DNA of 64,000 nucleotides from Crossaster papposus (GCA_037893245.1 JBAIAA010000019.1:310001-374000), one strand, 5' to 3'. Counted from the stretch's first letter, positions 22,401 through 29,650 are shown. Numbers and translations: made by a program. The notes: generated from the sequence alone by a model not told the origin.

Positions 22401-24603
22401 TTAGTAATTGCTTGAATTATCAGGAATGGGTGGATGTAAAGGTAGGATATACACCATTGGAAATTGCTTGAATTATCAGGAATGGGAGATTTAAAGGTAG
22501 GATACACCACTGATAATTGCTTGAAGTATCAGGAATGGGGGATTTAAAGGTAGGATATACATTGATAATTGCTTGAATTATCAGGAATTAGTGGATGTAA
22601 AAGTAGGATACACCATTGATAATTGCTTGAAGTATGAGGACCCCCTAGGGTTTCTATACATATGAAGCACGATATGTGGCAGAGAAAACCCCCCTCTTTT
22701 GTGTTGACCATTGTGTTCCCGGAATCTCGGGAATTCTTTTTAGGTTTCAAGGGGGGATGGGTTAGGTTATAATAGTGTTGGGTGTGTATAAGCATGGAGG
22801 AATAAGAGCAGAGGTATAGGGGTCCATATCGTGCTGGGTATACACGCAATACAAAAATACCGTACGGCTTTTTCGTGCTTGAACAAAAACAAAAAAGGTC
22901 GGTGTCACAATATTTGCTATAAATAAACTATATACCATATCGAGCCCAGTTATCGCTAGTATTGGCGTGTTCCGAACCTATTTTATTAGCCTATGTAAAA
23001 TCCAGGCCCCCACACAAAAGAAAAAACCTTGAAAACTTTGCCGCGAACAAAAAGACTGAACGAGGCTACGGTGTTTGTATTGCGCGCATGCAGCGTGGCT
23101 TATTATTGACGGCACTGCATATAAATAATGCCGCGTGAACTATAGACTCCATTCGCTGACACGAATTATGTTTCATTTTTGTTATTTTTGTCGACACGGT
23201 AATGCAGTACAGTTTTGTTGGTTTAGTTAATAAACATTACAGAACGGAGCCCAATCGAATGCATTTTCTGGAACCTAAGTTCTGAGGTTCGATCCGGGGA
23301 GGTGGTCCATTTAACTCCAATGCATTACGTAACTTTATAGCTTCACATGACACAATGCTTTCTTGGCATAACAATATAAGTTATTGTGTTGGTAATAGTG
23401 AGTTATTGTGTTGTTAATGGTGAGTTATTGTGTTGGTGAGTTATTGTATTGGGAATGATGAGTTATTGTGTTGTTAATGGCGAGTTTTTGTGTTGTTAAT
23501 GATGGGTTATTGTGTTGGTAATGATGGGTTATTGTGTTGGTAATGATGGGTTATATTGCGTTGGTAATGATGGGTTATTGTGTTGTTAATGGCGAGTTAT
23601 TGTGCTGTTAATGGCGATTTTTTGTGTTGTTAATGGCGAGTTTTTGTGTTGTTAATGGCGAGTTATTGTGTTGGTAACGATGGGTTATTGTGTTGGTAAC
23701 GATGAGTTATTGTGTTAATGATGAGTTATTGTACTGTTGGTAATGATAGGTTATTGTGTTGGTAATGATGAGTTATTGTGTTGGTAACGATGAGTTATTG
23801 TGTTGGTAATGACGAGTTATTGTGTTGGTAATGATGAGTTATTGTGTTGGTAATGATGAGTTATTGTGTTGGTAATGACGAGTTATTGTGTTGTTAATGA
23901 TGAGTTATTGTGTTAGTAAATATGAGTCATTGTGTTGGTAATGATGAGTTTAAATAATAACCATGCAATAGTATTGTCGTGCAGTAGCAATAAATGAATA
24001 CAAATGAATAAAAAATCCGAGCGTTCACAACGGCTAGAACTTTATGGAATAATCTGCCATCTGATATTCGTAATTTAAAATTCACAAAGTCTAGCCATAA
24101 ATTTTTATTGCGCGCAATATTACGAACCATTGTTTGCAGTACTACAACATGAAGCCTCATTCAAAATGGCAGCGAGACAACATGAACAATGAAAGTCAGT
24201 ATATACTATCTAGTGTACCGGTTAACCGGTAGCGGTTCTAGGCACGTAGGTACCCTAACTCGGTTTTCTCTCCAGGCTCGCTTTATGGTTTAAATAATTC
24301 ACAGGTTAAATTTGCGAAGACAACGATGAACGTTAACGATAGCGATAGCCGGACTCGAACCACAAACCTTTCGATCTTAAACCTCACCTCTACCAACTAG
24401 GCTATTGGCGAGTTGGTTGAGGAAGCCAATTCTTTATAATTCCTGATTATATAGTTCTTTAAAGTAGTGAGTTGCCATTGTTCTTTCTCCATGAATCTAC
24501 AAACACGAACAACCCAGGTGTTGAAATAATATCGCGAACCCCTACACCGGTTTAGTATTTAGGTCTTTTGTGATAAAGTGTAAAACAAGCAACCACTTAC
24601 CAT
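4383..24603 (-). CDS. Calmodulin-like four-EF-hand protein (six-exon gene)
   Basis: Joining 24603-24601, 19439-19349, 10672-10529, 7880-7754, 5634-5513 and 4408-4383 gives 513 bases: 170 residues and TAA. Every junction keeps phase and uses GT..AG. After an acidic N-terminal extension (about residues 2-25) comes a calmodulin-type lead helix ending SEAQINELKIAF. Four EF loops follow at about residues 41-52, 77-88, 114-125 and 152-163. Loops 1 and 3 are canonical with Glu at position 12. Loop 2 has Asp at position 12 and Asn at 3. Loop 4 has Thr at 3 and Ser at 5. The family binds Ca2+ and regulates target proteins. Calmodulin is about 149 residues, so this is a divergent paralogue with an added N-terminus, not calmodulin itself. 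The ATG-only first exon is the least certain part; an alternative lies at 28395-28397. Confidence 0.85.
5061..5400. mobile_element. 340-bp inverted-repeat element TGCTGCGTTCC, copy 1
   Basis: Ends in TGCTGCGTTCCAATCGCGTC and its reverse complement, and contains several partly palindromic CTCGTGTTCAC motifs. The same element lies inverted at 40005-40344, where the flanks show a TAT/TAT 3-bp duplication. Here the flanks are TTA and CTA. A 3-bp duplication is compatible with PIF/Harbinger but does not prove it. Confidence 0.75.
5513..5634 (-). CDS. EF-hand gene, exon 5 (loops 3 end and 4)
   Basis: Acceptor TGCCTGTAG, donor GAAG|GTAAAC. 122 bases encode the end of EF loop 3 (DVAE), the helix [20 protein letters not shown] and loop 4 beginning [13 protein letters not shown]. 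Its start completes the split codon left by the exon ending at 7754. Confidence 0.85.
5971..6339. repeat. Fold-back repeat with 72-bp arms
   Basis: Arms at 5971-6042 and 6266-6339 are near-perfect reverse complements containing CCGTACCGCTAACGCGTC. The loop is about 220 bp. No protein is encoded; this is probably a small inverted-repeat transposon. Confidence 0.7.
6448..6833. mobile_element. TTAA-flanked MITE family A, copy 1
   Basis: Inverted ends AGGGATCGTATACGTTTGG (one mismatch here) are flanked by TTAA on both sides, as for piggyBac-type insertion. Further copies lie at 19512-19895, 34565-34965 and 51466-51854, all with the interior motif GTCCACGCAGGAAGAATAAT. About 385 bp, non-coding. 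Confidence 0.8.
6936..6970 (+). repeat. Short tandem repeat, 11-mer x3
   Basis: Three perfect copies of GTCATTCCATT / CATTCCATTGT. Confidence 0.8.
7497..7612. repeat. Dispersed repeat, copy 1
   Basis: Shares about 110 bp, including CACTTTTAATTATACCCCC and GTGAGCACAGCGCCCTC, with 25930-26045. Non-coding. Confidence 0.6.
7754..7880 (-). CDS. EF-hand gene, exon 4 (loops 2 end and 3 start)
   Basis: Acceptor TTTCAACAG, donor TTCGA|GTAAGT. 127 bases complete EF loop 2 (DGKVNMDD), continue through the central linker [16 protein letters not shown] and helix IREAFRAF, and start loop 3 as DKEDNGSF. Phase matches the exons on both sides. Confidence 0.87.
8014..8300. mobile_element. hAT-type MITE, copy 1
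   Basis: Inverted ends begin CAGGG and contain TAGTCGAGTCC. Flanking octamers CGCCTTTG (8006-8013) and CGCTTTTG (8301-8308) match at 7 of 8 positions, as expected for an old hAT 8-bp duplication. Inside are short tandem copies of AAGTCCCTGTAAGTTCCTGT and of GGCTTCACGAAAGGACTTGT. A related copy at 24978-25205 has a perfect octamer duplication. Confidence 0.85.
8391..8426. repeat. GC-rich hairpin, possible Helitron 3' end
   Basis: A near-perfect 36-bp palindrome: CTAGCAGG arm, inner stem GCCGCGC-TTC-GCGCGGC, then CCTGCTAG. A GC hairpin about 10 bases before CTAG is the layout of Helitron 3' ends, but the expected T after CTAG is C and no 5' end or Rep/helicase is seen. Confidence 0.4.
8757..9729. 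repeat. Tandem duplication of a 487-bp unit
   Basis: Copy 1 (about 8757-9243) and copy 2 (about 9244-9729) are nearly identical from GTAAAAATACTTCCCGACTT to GAAGCCGGCGCTCAACTGGT. Each carries GACAGTGCGCCCTC, also found at the ends of the element at 25744-26848. No coding content. Confidence 0.85.
9730..10084. other. Intronic spacer without recognisable content
   Basis: Non-coding; nothing beyond ordinary unique sequence is seen. Confidence 0.4.
10085..10312. promoter_or_regulatory. CpG-rich segment with clustered AAGATGGCG motifs
   Basis: Locally very GC- and CpG-rich. ATGGCG-type motifs occur five times in about 90 bp (near 10204, 10225, 10249, 10270, 10292), four as AAGATGGCG; one matches the YY1 consensus core AAGATGGCGGC. 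Such clusters mark CpG-island promoters in animals. Three of the copies also form a loose 23-bp tandem repeat (GTTCCAAGATGGCGCGGCCC). Whether it is a promoter is inference. Confidence 0.4.
10529..10672 (-). CDS. EF-hand gene, exon 3 (loop 1, loop 2 start)
   Basis: Acceptor CCTTTTCAG, donor AACG|GTACGA. 144 bases encode [10 protein letters not shown] loop 1 [12 protein letters not shown], the calmodulin-signature helix [17 protein letters not shown] and the start of loop 2. The phase-1 donor joins exactly to 7880. Confidence 0.9.
10863..11092 (+). mobile_element. tRNA-derived SINE
   Basis: A-box-like TGGCGTAACGGTTCA and B-box GGGTTCGAACCCC lie about 45 bases apart, followed by a SINE-type body with CCGTGGGTTTTCCCCAGG. 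It does not fold as a real tRNA. The body runs into the inverted-repeat element at 11095. Confidence 0.6.
11095..11350. mobile_element. Inverted-repeat MITE, GGGCCAATTTCATAGAGCTGCT ends
   Basis: Starts GGGCCAATTTCATAGAGCTG and ends CAGCTCTATGATATTGGGCCC. Rich in TTGCTTAGCA motifs. Fragments of the same family lie at 25267-25720, 33765-33845, 36515-36545 and 62130-62320. Confidence 0.7.
11384..12080 (+). repeat. Duplicated block, period about 423 bp
   Basis: GGTGACGCGGGAGCGTCACA with the following 230 bp is present at 11384 and again at 11807. The 3' motif AGAGGGGGTTGTCATACGAA occurs four times (near 11618, 11698, 11768, 12047). GACGCGGGAGCGTC is itself a hairpin. Not coding. Confidence 0.7.
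12081..13007. other. Spacer with one poly-G run
   Basis: No exon recognised. A 14-G run lies near 12568-12582. Just past it, a stretch at 13008-13077 has an acceptor-like TTTTTTTGCAG before it and a donor-like GAGAG|GTAAGA after it, so it could be an exon of the unknown gene at 13141. Confidence 0.35.
13141..13683 (+). CDS. Unknown GC-rich open frame (180 codons)
   Basis: The ATG has A at -3 and G at +4; the frame runs to TAG at 13681-13683. The stretch is far richer in G+C than its surroundings, and codons strongly prefer G or C in third position, as in a selected gene. The product is very basic, Arg/Pro/Ser-rich, without a domain I recognise. It contains an internal duplication 351 bp (117 codons) apart: [15 protein letters not shown] near the start and [15 protein letters not shown] near the end. 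No introns, signal peptide or membrane segment are seen. A transferred or transposon/virus-derived gene is possible; a host gene with unusual composition cannot be excluded. No function is proposed. Confidence 0.4.
   Translation: MARSAADKRWPPKASPRRRLRRKPYGARESELPLVDSSQSQYTSDAHEIQAHMPSPCGDNTGPQAAHRARAHSCSRDRAHKINRRRRSHSAQPRDDTRPAQHVQLLYTQFMHIWLDARRDRMARIPRRKRRPKFHAPAPLTITKRESELTLCNNSPPQYKGTSLPHKQKCAGKCSQLPSE
13841..14179. mobile_element. Inverted-repeat MITE (CACTGACCTCTACAC ends)
   Basis: Ends GTACCACTGACCTCTACAC and its reverse complement. Arms of about 95 bp at 13880-13975 and 14035-14130 pair closely, both including AAGTCGGCGCGAACTGGAAG. Confidence 0.75.
14180..14800. other. Spacer; short GTACAT-rich segment
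   Basis: Nothing coding is seen. 14300-14360 is rich in alternating GTACAT/ATGTAC motifs. Confidence 0.35.
14801..15053 (+). CDS. Unknown GC-rich open frame fragment (83 codons)
   Basis: Starts at ATGGGTCAAG and stays open to TAG. In the first 55 codons third positions are mostly G or C, matching the frame at 13141. The product has an Arg/Lys-rich helical part ([20 protein letters not shown]) and [12 protein letters not shown]. The coding look fades after about 14960. It may be a second piece of the same gene or mobile unit as 13141-13683. Function unknown. Confidence 0.35.
15146..15457 (+). repeat. Repeat with 67-base poly-C tract, copy 1
   Basis: The plus-strand copy of a unit that lies inverted at 18773-19040. 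Contains two AAAGTAAAATGCTGT motifs, then at 15310-15376 a C run broken by three A residues, then CAACAAGCGCAGACCGAGCG. Apart from the C-run length the two copies are nearly identical. Confidence 0.85.
15458..16216. other. Spacer with decayed relatives of the 13.1 kb frame
   Basis: No intact gene. 16160-16183 is the reverse complement of 13355-13378 (ACTCGTGCTCGCGCGATAGG). Translation of 15690-15800 resembles the segment around [10 protein letters not shown] of the 13141 frame ([14 protein letters not shown]). So pieces of that GC-rich unit appear scattered here. Confidence 0.4.
16217..16954 (-). pseudogene. Ty3/Gypsy-type gag fragment
   Basis: A 245-residue minus-strand frame. After a Pro-rich leader it reads [26 protein letters not shown] capsid sequence, then a helical region with [20 protein letters not shown] and [15 protein letters not shown], typical of Gypsy gag capsid. 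Gag packages the element RNA. The zinc knuckle, protease and pol are absent because the element stops near 16217. The ATG at 16954 lies about 30 bases after a primer-binding site, in the correct retrotransposon order. Confidence 0.8.
16985..16997 (-). other. Retrotransposon primer-binding site
   Basis: On the minus strand, TGGTGACCCTG follows directly after the LTR end and precedes gag. TGG pairs with the CCA end of a tRNA. Confidence 0.6.
16998..17306 (-). mobile_element. 5' LTR of the Gypsy fragment
   Basis: On the plus strand the segment begins TGTAG and ends CTACA (17295 or 17306), giving the usual TG..CA inverted ends and a length near 300 bp. The partner 3' LTR is not in this window. 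The outer border is uncertain because GTCACCTACA occurs twice there. Confidence 0.6.
17307..18220. other. AT-rich intronic spacer
   Basis: No exon or repeat recognised. Confidence 0.35.
18224..18291 (+). repeat. 17-bp tandem repeat
   Basis: Four copies of CGAGTTGTCTCAACGGG, the last diverged to CGACTTGTCTGAC. Confidence 0.75.
18773..19040 (-). repeat. Repeat with poly-G tract, inverted copy 2
   Basis: Near-identical reverse complement of 15146-15457, 3.3 kb away and flanking the Gypsy fragment. Its homopolymer is 16 G (18854-18869) against 67 bases in the other copy. Confidence 0.85.
19349..19439 (-). CDS. EF-hand gene, exon 2 (acidic extension)
   Basis: Acceptor TATACGTAG, donor AATG|GTGCGT. 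91 bases encode an acidic stretch ([20 protein letters not shown]) that leads in phase into ELKIAF of the next exon, the position where calmodulin has LTEEQIAEFKEAF. That match is why I attach this exon to the gene although the intron is 8.7 kb. Confidence 0.8.
19512..19895. mobile_element. MITE family A, copy 2
   Basis: GGGATCGTATACGTTTGATA to CGTATACGATCCC, flanked by TTAA at 19508-19511 and TTTAA at the far side. Confidence 0.8.
20013..20180 (+). repeat. AAAAAGAGTG repeats
   Basis: AAAAGAGTG recurs five to six times at 20-40 bp spacing. A related stretch lies at 55570-55670. Confidence 0.55.
20267..20905. repeat. 131-bp hairpin satellite, five units
   Basis: Units start near 20267, 20397, 20529, 20665 and 20796 with ATACAAATACAGCATGGTT. 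Each contains an inverted repeat of about 35 bp per arm: GGTGTAGGTCAGCTCGACTA and its reverse complement around a GACACGAAGCG loop. The last unit loses its right arm. Confidence 0.9.
20906..21980. other. AT-rich spacer
   Basis: No exon, RNA gene or repeat family recognised. Confidence 0.35.
21984..22640 (+). repeat. 55-bp tandem array derived from a transposon end
   Basis: About twelve units of GGTAGGATACACCATTGATA plus AATTGCTTGAATTATCAGGA plus ATGGGTGGATGTAAA. The unit equals the terminal sequence of the GGTAGGATACACC element (compare 37085 and, reversed, 3960-4085). Confidence 0.9.
22655..22850. mobile_element. 180-bp MITE (ATATGTGGCAGAG end), copy 1
   Basis: Contains CGATATGTGGCAGAGAAAAC and CATTGTGTTCCCGGAATC; reverse-complement copy at 35938-36120. 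Confidence 0.7.
23388..23952 (+). repeat. 22-bp minisatellite
   Basis: About 25 units of GAGTTATTGTGTTGGTAATGAT with substitutions (GTTGTTAATGGC variant clustered at 23460-23660). Confidence 0.9.
24014..24151 (+). pseudogene. LINE reverse-transcriptase 3' fragment
   Basis: Plus-strand frame reads [18 protein letters not shown] then [14 protein letters not shown] and a TGA stop. LWNxLPxxIRxxxS..FK is the usual C-terminal end of CR1/L2-type LINE proteins. Only the last 40 codons remain. Confidence 0.65.
24238..24540 (-). mobile_element. tRNA-derived SINE, copy 1
   Basis: On the minus strand A-box TAGCCTAGTTGGTAGAG and B-box GGTTCGAGTCC occur in a sequence that cannot form a full tRNA. The upstream part (CTTCCTCAACCAACTCGCC) and downstream GTTAGGGTACC part match the copy at 46741-47020. 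Confidence 0.75.
24601..24603 (-). CDS. EF-hand gene, candidate first exon (ATG only)
   Basis: Minus strand reads GTCGAGAATG|GTAAGTGG: an ATG with A at -3 directly followed by a strong donor. Calmodulin genes commonly split right after the ATG, and phase 0 fits the exon at 19439. A competing ATG|GTAAGT is at 28395-28397. Confidence 0.45.
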
Positions 24604-24977
24604 TCTCGACACTCGGGATTGCAAAGATGTTAGGAATAAGCTAGCTATAACCTTCACAACTAACTGCAAACAGTTTGCCTATAGGCCTACCTACCTACTA
24701 CACAATCATTACGTGTTAGAATAAACTTAGTCATGCGTTAAGGCTGAAGCGAGGGTAATTGTACACGTTTTGCGTGATCATGCTGGTAGTCGGTTTATTT
24801 TAGTGTATAGGCTACGGATGATGAACGACACACAACAGAACTATTGCAAATGAACCTTTGTGTACACGAATACAGCCTGGTATATGTACATGTATTTCAG
24901 TTACGCTGCAACGTACAGTCTATATAGTTGGGATTGTTCCAACTGAAGTTAGGACGGGAATTGCTGCGTTTTATTAG

Positions 24978-25205
24978 CAGGGTTGTAGTCGAGTCCCTGC
25001 AAGTCCTTCCACAAGTTCTTTCGTGAAGCCAGTCACAAGTCCCTTCATAAAGGCAGTCACAAGTAATTGGATGAACAATGACAAAGGAATGCTTTTATCA
25101 AAGCTGATTTGAGTAGCTTGTGATTTGAATTGGAACTGAATGACATGTCAGTGATGGTCCTGCAGGGACTTACAGGGACTTGTTATGGACTCGACTACAT
25201 CCCTG
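24978..25205. mobile_element. hAT-type MITE, copy 2
   Basis: CAGGG..CCCTG ends containing GTAGTCGAGTCC, flanked by a perfect 8-bp duplication TTTATTAG (24970-24977, 25206-25213). Confidence 0.93.
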
Positions 25206-25266
25206 TTTATTAGGCATAATGCCACCGTGAAGGGGTTGAAAATGATAAGTCCATGCCAAACTTGCG

Positions 25267-25720
25267 GGCCCAATTGCATAGAGCTGCTATAATATATAGA
25301 CGATGTGCCCTCTGACGTCACGTGTTTACATCTGTATTTAAAATGTGCCCGGCAGTATGTGCACAAATTGTGTTTTACATAAAATTTGCTTGAAGAGTGA
25401 CCGTCGTCGCAGGTCAGATCGCCTCTGAATTATGTGACCTCTCTCTTAACCAAATTGATGTAAAACATGATGCGTGCGCATACTGCCAGGTACATTGAAT
25501 ACGTAAACCGAGGGCACGTCGTCTACTATAGCCTAAGCACAACATTTTTCTTAGCACAAACAGGGCCAGCTCAAACTTCATTTGCTTTTAATGCTAAGCA
25601 AAAACCAGCTGAATATCAGTCATGAACAATAAACATAAACTGAACATTTGGTCTGTAACCCAGTTTTTGTCGAGGAAGAATTTTCATGATTAGTATATAC
25701 AGAGAAAATGTATTACTAAT
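25267..25720. mobile_element. GGGCCC-ended MITE split by another MITE
   Basis: GGGCCCAATTGCATAGAGCTG starts the outer element. It is interrupted at about 25298-25525 by an element with ends AGACGATGTGCCCTC and GAGGGCACGTCGTCT, then resumes with TAAGCACAAC and CTTAGCACAAAC. Confidence 0.65.
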
Positions 25721-25743
25721 CTTTGCTAAAGACCACTATATTC

Positions 25744-26848
25744 GACAGTGCGCCCTCTAACGACACGGTTGACAGTCTAGCTCCCTCGATCGCGCAATGC
25801 GCCGTATTCCTGGTCGCACGAGGGCGCTGTAAGTTGCCATTTTCTGGGTACCCATGCCAACACAGGTAAAATCGCGTTTAATGGAATGGTTTAGTAGTAC
25901 TTCTATCTAACAAATGGAATATTGACAAATTTAGATTTTGGAGCTGTATAAGAATAATGTAAACTGACGTGAGTTATATTCGAATCACTTTTAATTATAC
26001 CCCCAATACCGTGAGCACAGCGCCCTCAACGTTAAAAAATACGGCCTATTGCAAACTCGCTTAAACAGGGCGTGACCGTTTCATGCAAATTCGATCATTC
26101 GAATATGCACAGCGTCTTCACGCATTTAACTACCCATATAGCGGTCGCGCCGGCCTGTCTTGTCATATCTAATTAGCGCTGCTTCTCAAAGGAATTTTGT
26201 GCGTGGGCGTATTATGTATTGCGCGTATGTAAACAACAACCGCCGTTCTGCGATCGCTGATTGGCTCCCTAGGAAAGCCTGCGGAGAAATTTAAAAAAAA
26301 ATTAAAAAAAATTAAAAAAAATCTAGATGCAATTTGCAAAGACCACTGAGCGATCCAGGTAGCTGGACTATAAATCGTGTGGTTAGCTAGTCTTTGCCGA
26401 AGGCGAATGGATTCGATGTCTGATTGTGCACGTCGCGTGTTCTGTTCTTCACGCAGTGCGTGCGCCCGGCCGCCGCTAACCGTACGACACGGTTATAGAC
26501 TAGAGCTCCCTAACTCACGCATTTGTCTCCGCAAACCCAGCGGTTTATATTTTCCTTATTTTTCCAAAGGCTTTTCTATAGGTAGCTAATGAGCGATCGC
26601 AGAACTGCAATTACCAACACGTGCTACGTACGCGCACGCACGACATTCCGTTGTGAAGCAGCGCTAATTAGATCATGCAACGCAGGCCAGCGCGACTGCT
26701 GAATGGGTAGTTGAATGCGTAAATATGCTATACCTATTCGAATGGTCGAATTTACATGAAAAGGTCACGCCCTATTTAAGCGAGTTTGCAAAGACTACTG
26801 TTCGATCAAGGGAGCGCTTGCTAATCTGTCGTTAGCGGGCGCACTGTC
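25744..26848. mobile_element. 1.1-kb inverted-repeat element, GACAGTGCGCCC ends
   Basis: Outer ends GACAGTGCGCCCTCTAACG and its reverse complement near 26848. Inner arms of about 200 bp (26049-26260 and 26590-26795) pair around ATTAGCGCTGCTTC. No transposase seen. It includes the 25930-26045 repeat. Confidence 0.7.
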
Positions 26849-28390
26849 AAAGTACATGAAGACCATAAGTCAACACTACAGTGTAAAATCAACAACGTTC
26901 TGGGCCAATTAGCATGAACGCCGATATCACAGGAGTTTCTCAAACAAATATTAAATGTTTGTTTGATTCTTCATCCCTATATTGCTATTCGATTTTGGGG
27001 TGGAGTAGCCAATTACATTTTTAAATATTCACACTAAAACAAACTTACCTCCCAAAAAAATTCAAAAAGTGATACTTCCCAAACCTGCTTGCAGCCATTT
27101 TACCAAATGGTATCCCCCCACTTTCTCTGGAAAATAGGGCTTTTTTGTTCAAGCGTAATTTGGTCAAGTTTGACCTCAGATGGAAGCCCCTAAACCAGGG
27201 AGTTGATCCTTGGCTATATTTACACAATCCCATTTTTTTAAAAAGTCAAATGTCTTTTTTTTTCCATAAAAAAGTTCACCCTAATGTCATAAAATGTCAT
27301 AAAAGTCATGCACCCTTCAGTCATTTAAAAAATAGGTGTGTTTTTATTTATTTTGTATGACAGCATGCCAAATGGATCAATTTTACAGGAAGTTTAGAAT
27401 CATGAATACCTTCACAACAAATATAAATTTGTTCAAAAGTATTTTGGTTTTAGTAGCTTGCTGCCTTTTACACAAAACATCTTCATCCGTCACATGAGGG
27501 CGCCACATGCCAACATGGCTGACACGAAACGTGACGAAGACACGACAAAACGTGAATGTGCAAAGCAAAGACCAATTTACTGAGGCCACATGCCTACATA
27601 GTGCCGATAAATTACTGAATTGACATTTAGGACACATTGCCAAAAGGTAAGTGATACTTACCGGACATCTTGCTTAACATTTCGTCAGAAATAAGCATTT
27701 TTTGTCGATCATTTTAATGTAGACAGAAACTAAGTGGTGGACGCCACGCGCTGATGTTTTTCGAACAATTTTACGAAACCAAATACATGTACCACCTTTT
27801 GATTCTATAATAATACACATTGTTCTTTTACACACAAAACCGTAAAAATAACACCTTTTGTTAACAACTAAACAAGACCCTTATTGAAAAACGTGGACTC
27901 GGGACAGGTCCAATCTGCAATCGTAAACGTGTTGCCGGAATAATTCCGCACGCCACACTGCAGACTGGGCAACTTGATCCTGCACCTGATTTCACCAAGA
28001 CACAGTCACATTACAACGACCTTTGGATCAAACGTTTAAGCTCTGGTACCGCGGTCGTAAAACATCCCGGGATAATTGACTGTAAACACCCCGCAGGCAA
28101 TCTCGCGACCGCAGCCACACGAATTCGGGAAGATACATGTGCGCCTGTGCACTAGCACGAGTACGCGTACGTAAGTTTCTAAAGAAATTTGATTTTCTTA
28201 TGCAAAAAAAGAAAGAAGCAACACGTCGCACACCGTTGAGCGATACACGAATGGGCAGACAAAAGCCTCAACGAGCAAACCCTTCCATTTCTGGCCGGCC
28301 AAACTCGGCCTTAAGTCTCAAAATCTGAAAATATGCTACCATATTTCCATGATTGTTCCGTTCATATTTTAAAAGGATAACAAACGTAAC
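26849..28390. other. Spacer without recognisable gene
   Basis: A donor-like CCG|GTAAGT on the minus strand lies near 27660, but its phase does not fit the EF-hand gene and no acceptor partner is clear. Confidence 0.35.
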
Positions 28391-28394
28391 TTAC

Positions 28395-28397
28395 CAT
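28395..28397 (-). other. Alternative ATG|GTAAGT first exon of the EF-hand gene
   Basis: Minus strand reads AAAACTGATG|GTAAGTTA in the same phase as the 24601 candidate, but with C at -3. Either, or both as alternative promoters, could supply the start codon. Confidence 0.3.
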
Positions 28398-28915
28398 CAG
28401 TTTTTGCGCATGCGAAAACTGGTTCGTTTGCTTGCTAGTGAACTATTAACTATTGAACGCACAAGCAATTCATTTCTCCAGTAAGTGGTGGCGAGCGGTA
28501 CCAAACCCTGAGATGTGAGAGATCTTATCGCGGTCGTAAATCGGGAGGCCTCCATGCCTTTACCACTGGTCATCCAGGGTCGCTAATTGGTCAGTTTGAA
28601 CGGGCCGTTCAAACTCCCTGTGTCTTATTTCTCCATGATTTCACTAAACTCTTTGAAACAATACGATGCATCACAGCTCTGCAACGCGTCGTATCTCTAC
28701 GACATGTCGCAGCTGCGACGCGTCGTGAAATCCATTTCACGGAATACATCGTACGTGCGACGTGTCGTAGGTGTATTTTATTGCACAAAACAGTGACTGT
28801 TGTATGTACCTATTCAATGCACAGTAAATAGCCGTCTGGTATTCAGCAAAGAGTCGTCAAATCTCTTCTCGAAGAGCTTTAAAAATGTAAATAAAAATAG
28901 CTGACGTACGATGCA

Positions 28916-29082
28916 GTTTAACCCTAACCCTAACCCTGCCAGATCCAGCACAGTGCATCTGTGGTGACTGCTTGACCTTGCTGCACTCTGCACACAAGTC
29001 AATGTGACAAAGTATGCAATCTGTTGCGTCTGGCAGGGTTTCTAGACCAAAATACCCTGGAGGGTTAGGGACTTAGGGTTAA
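28916..29082. repeat. Inverted segment bounded by telomere-like motifs
   Basis: Left side TAACCCTAACCCTAACCCTG then CCAGAT; right side CTGGCAGGG then GGGTTAGGGACTTAGGGTTA. Two to three TTAGGG-like units in opposite orientation. Confidence 0.45.
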
Positions 29083-29548
29083 TTAACGAAAAACAAGCTC
29101 GCTGTGGAACCTCTAGCTAATTTTAAATTTCAATTACACTATTCAAGGTTTATATACCGGTATGACTACGATGAATGTTTCATTTACAACTTCCAATACA
29201 AATGTCCGAGTATTTTGGTCTCGTTTAATTTGTTTTTGTGGCGTAAAACTGGCTATTAAACGCTGCTTGTTATTTTACGCCGACCCAAAGACACGTCGTA
29301 ACTCACGACGTGTTTCAAACCGTTGTCAATTAGTTGTGATGTGTTCAATGCATCGCAATTTTCAGGAAATGAATCGTATGACTCGTCGCAAGATGCGACG
29401 CGTTAGTCTTCGTAACTCGAGTTGCGATGCGTCGCAGCATTTAGTGAAATCGGGGGCTACTGTAGTTCCGGGGGAATCCTACAGTTATGGCAGTTGCTAT
29501 GGCGATTGTGTACTTACATGTATGGGCCCTGCTCAAGTTAATCAAATG

Positions 29549-29650
29549 TGACCTGTCATCACAAAATGAGCGTAAAGTCGGCAAAATCAAAAATTGAGAT
29601 ATGGGTATTTCTAAATTCTGTGGAAACAGAGCTTTCCAATTGTATGTACC
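29549..29650. mobile_element. GTGACC-ended MITE fragment
   Basis: GTGACCTGTCATCACAAAAT, preceded by AAAT; same subfamily as 56348-56764. Only the left end is present. Confidence 0.65.

Noticed and set aside
21984..23952. CRISPR-like regularly spaced repeats
   Set aside because: Units are contiguous tandem repeats without unique spacers, in a eukaryotic intron.
27600..27665. Possible upstream exon of the EF-hand gene ending CCG|GTAAGT
   Set aside because: Its phase (1) does not fit the exon at 19439, which needs phase 0.
29162..29551. 129-codon frame rich in Arg/Cys
   Set aside because: The segment has CGTCG-rich partial palindromes and no codon bias or motif.
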